12,284 nucleotides of DNA from CAMDMI01 sp044359055 (lineage in GTDB: Bacteria > Bacteroidota > Bacteroidia > Cytophagales > Flexibacteraceae). This document shows positions 9,237 through 12,284 of this stretch, one piece after another. A program made the translations under genes and the position numbers. The DNA lies in assembly GCA_044359055.1 (NCBI GenBank), contig JBIKMV010000073.1:1-12284 (forward strand), written 5' to 3'. The first letter of the stretch is position 1. Every line of letters starts with the position of its first letter. The notes below the pieces were generated by a model that made no database searches, was not told the DNA's origin, and saw only the letters and a program-made list of their open reading frames with translations.

Positions 9237-9290
9237 ATCGATCCGCAATAAAACAATTTGCAGTCTGATTTTCGGGATTTCAGATTTTTT

Positions 9291-9321
9291 TTGACATCTT
9301 TTTTGAAATTGAGGATACTTG
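9291..9321 (+). promoter_or_regulatory. Candidate promoter for the MtfA-like gene
   Basis: TTGACA at 9291-9296 is followed 17 nt later by GATACTTG (9314-9321). This can be read as a -35/-10 pair or as a variant of the Bacteroidota TTG/TAnnTTTG promoter (TACTTG at 9316-9321). Transcription would then start near 9328, upstream of ATT 9341 and GTG 9380. Support is the motif match and its place in the 143-nt divergent gap only. Confidence 0.35.
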
Positions 9322-9379
9322 CAGTCAAATCCCTGATTCTATTTATACCCTGATTTTTTGCGGTGTCATAGTCTGGCTG

Positions 9380-10144
9380 GTGTGGAACTACATCAGGCGA
9401 AATGCCGCACCTGTAAAATTCTCCGCCACACGCAAAAACAAAGACCGGAGCGAATCCATTCCATTTGATCATGTTTCACATACCATTCTGGAGGAACATG
9501 TGGGGTTTTATGCCCGCCTTTCAGATGATGAGAAGGTTCAGTTCCGGAAAGATGTGGCATGGTTTCTTCAGCACACGGATATCACCGGGGTGGAAATTGA
9601 AGTCAGCGAAACCGACCGGCATCTGGTAGCTGCTTCGGCAGTCATTCCTATTTTCCATTTTCCGGACTGGCATTTTTACGACCTCGATGAGGTGTTGATT
9701 TACTCAGGGCCCATCAATTTTGAATTTGAAACCAATGCCACCGACAGTCAGATTCTGGGGATGGTGGGCACCGGAAAAATGGAAGGCAAAATGGCCCTTT
9801 CCATAAAGGCTCTGCACCATGGCTTCAGCAATAAAACCGACAAGCATAACACCGCTGTGCATGAATTTGTGCACCTGTTGGACAAGGCCGACGGACGAAT
9901 TGATGGTCTGCCAAAAGCCCTGATGACCCAACCTTTTGCGCTTCCCTGGCTGCAGCTGATTCGTCATAAAATGGAAAATGTGAAGTCGGGAAACTCTGAT
10001 ATCGACGAATACGCAGGCCTCAATCTGGCTGAATTTTTTGCCGTATCATCTGAATATTTTTTCGAACGGCCCGAACTGCTGAAAATCAAACATCCCGATT
10101 TGTACCAGTACATGGACCAGATGTTCAGGGGCAAACTCAAATGA
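9380..10144 (+). CDS. MtfA-like (M90) zinc metallopeptidase, likely membrane-anchored
   Basis: Zinc peptidase of the MtfA (DgsA anti-repressor/M90) family. The HExxH motif is HEFVH at residues 161-165 counted from GTG 9380, and a downstream acidic ligand is in NLAEFFAVSSEYFFERP (E218 or E225). The family core before it includes HFPDWHFYDLDEVLIYSGPI, and the length matches the family. In E. coli MtfA binds the repressor Mlc and has peptidase activity; substrates here are unknown. The GTG start is doubtful. The frame stays open back to TGA 9266-9268, and the codons just upstream read IYTLIFCGVIVWLVW, a clear membrane helix that GTG cuts off. No ATG, GTG or TTG starts it; ATT at 9341 or CTG at 9350 would. 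The stop overlaps the next gene (ATGA), so the two are probably coupled. Confidence 0.9.
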   Translation: MWNYIRRNAAPVKFSATRKNKDRSESIPFDHVSHTILEEHVGFYARLSDDEKVQFRKDVAWFLQHTDITGVEIEVSETDRHLVAASAVIPIFHFPDWHFYDLDEVLIYSGPINFEFETNATDSQILGMVGTGKMEGKMALSIKALHHGFSNKTDKHNTAVHEFVHLLDKADGRIDGLPKALMTQPFALPWLQLIRHKMENVKSGNSDIDEYAGLNLAEFFAVSSEYFFERPELLKIKHPDLYQYMDQMFRGKLK

Positions 10145-10608
10145 TTATGAAGCGTTTTTTGATCACCAACGGGGCTTTTTCGGCTGGAATCAGGATGTTT
10201 TTCCTGATTTTTCTGCTGCTTATTCCCTCCGGACTTAGTGCCGCTGTCAATGGCGATATCATATTGAGAATCAAAAATTTGAAATACAAAAAAGGAAAAA
10301 TTCTTGTGGCGCTTTTTCAGTCTCCTGAGGGTTTTCCGGGGGATGATAAGCAGAGTGTGAAATCCTGGGTACTGGAGCCCGGCAAGGAATTTGTGCTTCA
10401 GGATATTCCTCCCGGCAGGTATGCACTTTCGGTGCTGCACGACACCGATGGCAACCTGCGCATGAGCAGCAATATTCTGGGAATTCCCAAAGAAGGATTC
10501 GGCTTCAGCGGCAGAGAGCCTTCTTTCCTTTCCTTTCCTGATTTCAAAAAATCGGCATTCGATCATCCTGCCGGCGGAACGGTTCTGGAAATCAACCTGC
10601 ATTATTAG
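10141..10608 (+). CDS. DUF2141-domain exported protein
   Basis: A 155-residue protein with a signal peptide (hydrophobic core MFFLIFLLLIPSGLSA, cleavage probably after about residue 34-35). A DUF2141 domain follows: beta strands GDIILRIKNLKYKKGKILVALFQ, then IPPGRYALSVLHDTDGNLRM and the signature LGIPKEGFGFS. The family is common and periplasmic or surface-located in Bacteroidota and Proteobacteria; no activity is established. ATG 10141 overlaps the preceding stop in an ATGA arrangement. ATG at 10147 is an equally good start, since only two residues differ. It shares a transcript with the MtfA-like gene. Confidence 0.88.
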   Translation: MIMKRFLITNGAFSAGIRMFFLIFLLLIPSGLSAAVNGDIILRIKNLKYKKGKILVALFQSPEGFPGDDKQSVKSWVLEPGKEFVLQDIPPGRYALSVLHDTDGNLRMSSNILGIPKEGFGFSGREPSFLSFPDFKKSAFDHPAGGTVLEINLHY

Positions 10609-10634
10609 TCTTTTTCAGGGTTAGAAAACAAGCG

Positions 10635-10642
10635 TACTTTTG
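10635..10642 (+). promoter_or_regulatory. Bacteroidota -7 box upstream of trmB
   Basis: TACTTTTG (followed by CCCCCC) matches the TAnnTTTG -7 element and lies 21 nt before the trmB ATG in the 55-nt gap after the DUF2141 gene. A clear -33 TTG at the right distance is not seen. It suggests trmB has its own start of transcription with a leader of roughly 14 nt. Confidence 0.55.
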
Positions 10643-10663
10643 CCCCCCAGTTTTTGAATCTCT

Positions 10664-11389
10664 ATGTCCAGACACAAACAAAAGCGCTTTTCCGAAACCA
10701 AGCTCATGGAAAATATCATGGAGCCTGGCAAGGCCCCTTATCTGGAAATGGCCGGTCGCTGGGGACCTGATTTCTTCCAAAACGAGGCCCCGGTGGTGCT
10801 GGAACTGGCCTGCGGAAAAGGGGAATATACCTATGGATTGTCGAAAGCCTTTCCGGAGAAAAATTTTATTGGCATGGACATCAAGGGCTCCCGCATGTAC
10901 ATCGGCGCCAAAGCCTGTGAAAGAGAAGACCTGAAAAATGCCGCATTTCTCAGGGGTAAAATTCAGAACCTGAGAACCTTTTTTGGCTGGCGTGAGGTTT
11001 CAGAAATCTGGATTACCTTCCCCGATCCCCGGCCCCGGAATAAGGATGAAAAGCGGCGCCTGACATTCTCCCGGTTTTTGCAACTGTATCAGCATGTGCT
11101 AAAAGAAGAAGGCATCGTACACCTGAAGACCGACAGCCGTCCCCTGATGGATTTCACCGTAGAATCTGTGGAGGCATTTGGCGGCAATATTCTGGCCCTC
11201 ACCCACGATTTGTACAACTCAATTTATAAATCAGTGCATTTTGGCATCAAAACCCATTATGAAACCCTGTTCAGCGAGAAGGGGTTTTCCATCAATTACT
11301 GCCGGTTTAAGCTCCCTGTTCTGCCCGAGCCCCTCGGCCCTCCCGACCCGATTTACACAGACAACGGAGATTTGAAGATTTTTCCTTAG
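10664..11389 (+). CDS. trmB: tRNA (guanine-N7-)-methyltransferase
   Basis: SAM-dependent methyltransferase that makes m7G at position 46 of tRNA. SAM motif I is VLELACGKGEYT at about 45-56, followed by the acidic end of the next strand, GMDIKGSRMYIGAK (D72). The family signature FPDPRPRNKDEKRRLT is at 119-134; it departs from the DPWPKKRHHKRR form of proteobacteria. LKTDS is at 154-158 and the C-terminal T-x-YE signature (THYETLFSEKG) at 197-207. The length of 241 residues is normal. The ATG is placed by the KQKRFSE N-terminus typical of Bacteroidota TrmB and lies just downstream of a TAnnTTTG box. The gene ends at TAG 11387-11389, and no gene follows for several hundred bases. Confidence 0.95.
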   Translation: MSRHKQKRFSETKLMENIMEPGKAPYLEMAGRWGPDFFQNEAPVVLELACGKGEYTYGLSKAFPEKNFIGMDIKGSRMYIGAKACEREDLKNAAFLRGKIQNLRTFFGWREVSEIWITFPDPRPRNKDEKRRLTFSRFLQLYQHVLKEEGIVHLKTDSRPLMDFTVESVEAFGGNILALTHDLYNSIYKSVHFGIKTHYETLFSEKGFSINYCRFKLPVLPEPLGPPDPIYTDNGDLKIFP

Positions 11390-11395
11390 CAGCCC

Positions 11396-11410
11396 GGGGA
11401 AAAGCTCCCC
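11396..11410 (+). terminator. Weak hairpin after trmB
   Basis: GGGGA (11396-11400) pairs with TCCCC (11406-11410) around the loop AAAGC, starting 7 nt after the trmB stop and followed by the T-rich TGTTTCTAT. The stem is only 5 bp and the T tract is interrupted, so termination here is plausible but not strong. Confidence 0.4.
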
Positions 11411-11445
11411 TGTTTCTATCAGACTCTTATTGCCAACCTATACCC

Positions 11446-11455
11446 CCTTCGAAGG
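11446..11455. repeat. Perfect 10-bp palindrome CCTTCGAAGG
   Basis: A self-complementary decamer inside the gap between trmB and the transposase remnant. It could be a binding site or a chance palindrome. Nothing else is recognisable between 11411 and 11490. Confidence 0.3.
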
Positions 11456-11489
11456 TATTAAATGTTTGAAAATCAATGTATTTTAGGCA

Positions 11490-11858
11490 TCAGCAACCTT
11501 GAACTTGAAACCTGACCTGTCCCGAACTTGCTTCGGGAAACTTGAAATCTGAAACCCGGAGGTCCCGCCCGGATGGGGGATTGTTGCGTGGGGACATGCA
11601 CCCAGGCGGGGGTTGCCAATAGATTCCGGTACTTTCCATGGCCACAGTTTCAATGCCACATTGCTGCAGCCATTTGGCCAAATCTTTCGAATCGCAGGTC
11701 ATTGTGCCGAACTTTCTCACATTATTTTCTTCAATGCCCTCTGGAATGGCTACCACCATTTCTGAAACACTCATGTCAATGTCTGCGGCCATGGGGTGAA
11801 CCAATTGTAGAGAAACTTCTTTTTTTCTGGTTTGCTGTTTTTGCGTTCCTTTGTCCAT
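11490..11858 (-). pseudogene. IS110-family transposase, N-terminal fragment
   Basis: From ATG 11858 the first 81 residues read as the start of an IS110-type DEDD transposase: VHPMAADIDMSVSEMVVAIPE, then KFGTMTCDSKDLAKWL, then IETVAMESTGIYW. D26 and E75 are 49 residues apart and fit the first two catalytic acids of the RuvC-like domain. Similarity stops after W81 (about 11616). The frame continues for 41 codons of unrelated Pro/Gly-rich sequence and repeat-encoded residues to TGA 11490. Intact IS110 transposases are usually more than 300 residues, so the remaining two Asp of the DEDD set and the C-terminal Tnp20 domain with its Ser are lost. A TTG at 11879 could extend the start by seven residues. 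It cannot be active alone. Confidence 0.8.
11495..11558. repeat. Degenerate AACCTG/AACTTG short repeats with central hairpin
   Basis: The stretch is made of imperfect 6-8 nt units (ACCTTGA, ACTTGAA, ACCTGA, ACTTGAA, TCTGAAA). They flank a 7-bp hairpin: TCCCGAA (11520-11526) and TTCGGGA (11532-11538) with loop CTTGC. The related array at 12102-12120 shares the 10-mer TGAAACCTGA (11506-11515 and 12106-12115). Such low-complexity intergenic repeats occur in Bacteroidota genomes. The C-terminal codons of the transposase remnant's open frame run through this repeat. Confidence 0.5.
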
Positions 11859-11875
11859 ATATGTTTTTGTTAAGG

Positions 11876-12019
11876 TCAAGGAGGCTAGCCTGTTGCCTTG
11901 AATGTTTACTCTTCTATATGGCCTCGAAGGCCAGTTCCAAACAAAAGGGACAACAGAACCAGGCTTTAAAATGAAGTGAGCTCCACTGTTTAAAAAGGTC
12001 TTGCTGCTAGTGCTCTTTG
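11876..12019 (-). ncRNA. Candidate IS110 bridge RNA (structured leader)
   Basis: Between a predicted transcription start near 12019 and the transposase ATG lie three hairpins. The first has TTTAAA (11989-11994) pairing with TTTAAA (11965-11970) outside an AGTG/CACT stem (11975-11978, 11984-11987), leaving an internal loop. The second is a perfect 6-bp TGGCCT/AGGCCA stem (11919-11924, 11928-11933). The third is TCAAGG/CCTTGA (11876-11881, 11896-11901) with an inner AGG/CCT stem and a 4-nt bulge. In IS621 and relatives the bridge RNA is encoded exactly here, upstream of the transposase, and is about 180 nt. Which loops would match donor and target cannot be decided from this window. Position and structure support the call; homology is untested. 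Confidence 0.45.
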
Positions 12020-12025
12020 ACTTAA

Positions 12026-12054
12026 CAAATGTATATCGCCGCCGGCATACTCAA
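12026..12054 (-). promoter_or_regulatory. Promoter for the IS110 leader/transposase remnant
   Basis: On the minus strand TTG (12052-12054) is followed after 18 nt by TACATTTG (12026-12033). This is a near-ideal match to the Bacteroidota -33/-7 promoter (TTG, about 19 nt, TAnnTTTG). Transcription would start close to 12019 and read through the three-hairpin leader into the transposase fragment. Confidence 0.6.
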
Positions 12055-12071
12055 GTTGTTCTCAGCAAAAC

Positions 12072-12101
12072 ATAGTTTATCTATTCACGGCTTTAAACTA
12101 T
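12072..12101. repeat. 8-bp inverted repeat ATAGTTTA/TAAACTAT
   Basis: ATAGTTTA (12072-12079) and TAAACTAT (12094-12101) are perfect inverted copies with a 14-nt spacer. They lie between the leader promoter and the AAACCTG repeat, near where the left end of the IS110 remnant may be. It could be an operator, an end-proximal structure, or chance in AT-rich DNA. Confidence 0.4.
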
Positions 12102-12284
12102 AACCTGAAACCTGAAACCAAAGCAACCGCTGATGCCAGGCGATTCTTTTTTTTACTTGCCTTTCAGAGCATTTTGGTCCAAGTGATTTTTTTAAGTCAT
12201 TAAATTGCAGGTCATTGCAAACTGTTTGCAGAAAATCTGATTTTTTTTGAATCCTGTCCCAACCCTGAGAGCCTCCGCTTTCGT
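12085..12284 (-). CDS. Possible 3' end of a gene running off the right edge
   Basis: A minus-strand frame is open from the window edge to TGA 12085-12087, 66 codons including the stop, with no start inside except a late TTG. The visible peptide includes SDFLQTVCNDLQFNDLKKSL and ends WFQVSGYSLKP, the last part being encoded by the AAACCTG repeat. I do not recognise it. An open run of this length in one of six frames is not rare by chance, and T-rich tracts (12147-12154, 12187-12193, 12241-12248) look intergenic. If it is not coding, 12121-12284 holds only a 15-bp dyad and those tracts. Confidence 0.2.
   Translation of the reverse strand, partial: ESGGSQGWDRIQKKSDFLQTVCNDLQFNDLKKSLGPKCSERQVKKRIAWHQRLLWFQVSGYSLKP
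12102..12120. repeat. Tandem heptamer AACCTGA repeats
   Basis: Two and a half copies of the heptamer (AACCTGAAACCTGAAACC) follow the inverted repeat directly. The 10-mer TGAAACCTGA inside it also occurs at 11506-11515 in the same orientation, on the other side of the IS110 remnant. Confidence 0.55.
12216..12230. repeat. 15-bp perfect dyad TGCAAAC-T-GTTTGCA
   Basis: Two 7-bp arms around a single central base form an operator-like dyad, preceded by a partial copy ATTGCA at 12204-12209. With a 1-nt centre it cannot fold as a tight RNA hairpin, so a protein-binding site is more likely than a terminator if it is functional. Confidence 0.35.

Larger units (their letters stand above)
11616..12054 (-). 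mobile_element. Left-end remnant of an IS110-family insertion sequence
   Basis: The region combines the truncated transposase, its structured upstream leader and a promoter, in the order of an IS110 left end. The inner boundary is where transposase similarity breaks near 11616. The outer boundary is uncertain: IS110 elements lack long terminal inverted repeats and usually leave no target duplication. It is placed provisionally at the promoter and may extend to about 12101. Both sides carry the same short AAACCTG-type repeat, which could be the original target environment. Confidence 0.6.

Noticed and set aside
9964..10602. Minus-strand frame of 212 codons opposite the MtfA-like and DUF2141 genes
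   Set aside because: It spans two well-supported coupled genes on the other strand and shows no family features.
11573..11974. Plus-strand frame of 133 codons across the IS110 remnant
   Set aside because: Antisense to the recognisable transposase fragment and through its structured leader; the Cys-rich composition is an artefact of the reverse reading.
11495..12120. CRISPR array suggested by recurring GAAACCTGA units
   Set aside because: The units are 6-10 nt, irregular and adjacent rather than separated by uniform spacers, and no cas genes are present.

Overview
The window looks like a chromosomal segment of a Bacteroidota bacterium. Three things point there: a protein with a type IX secretion (Por) C-terminal sorting domain, TAnnTTTG-type promoter boxes, and starts that mostly lack Shine-Dalgarno sequences and are often GTG or TTG. 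The protein set also fits (single-chain glycyl-tRNA synthetase, kinase-less PASTA protein, DUF2141 protein, MtfA-like peptidase). I cannot place it below phylum level.

Left block (1-1887, + strand): the 3' end of an unrecognised gene, glycyl-tRNA synthetase (glyS), and a 49-residue membrane-anchored Cys-rich protein resembling the FeoB-associated family. The small gene converges on the next operon, and the two stop codons overlap by 4 nt.

Middle block (9236 down to 1884, - strand): six tightly packed genes that look like one operon. In transcription order they are a hemerythrin/Ric-like diiron protein, ruvX (10-nt overlap), a membrane-anchored protein with three PASTA domains (8-nt gap), a large secreted Asp-box/YCF48-like protein with a T9SS sorting tail (16-nt gap), galE (7-nt gap), and a polytopic GT-C-type membrane glycosyltransferase (63-nt gap). 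The last four all bear on the cell surface or envelope; the first two concern iron/NO stress and nucleic-acid processing.

Right block (about 9290-11389, + strand, divergent from the operon): an MtfA-like (M90) zinc peptidase with a probable N-terminal membrane anchor, a translationally coupled DUF2141 exported protein, and trmB, the tRNA m7G46 methyltransferase, with its own TAnnTTTG promoter.

Right edge (11390-12284): mostly non-coding. It holds the 5' quarter of an IS110-family transposase (catalytic D and E kept, rest lost) on the - strand. Upstream of it is a leader of about 160 nt with three hairpins and a good Bacteroidota promoter (TTG-N18-TACATTTG). This is where IS110 elements encode their bridge RNA, so the remnant may still make a guide RNA without its own full transposase. 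The remnant lies among short degenerate AAACCTG-type repeats. An open frame without a start runs off the right edge and is only weakly supported as coding.
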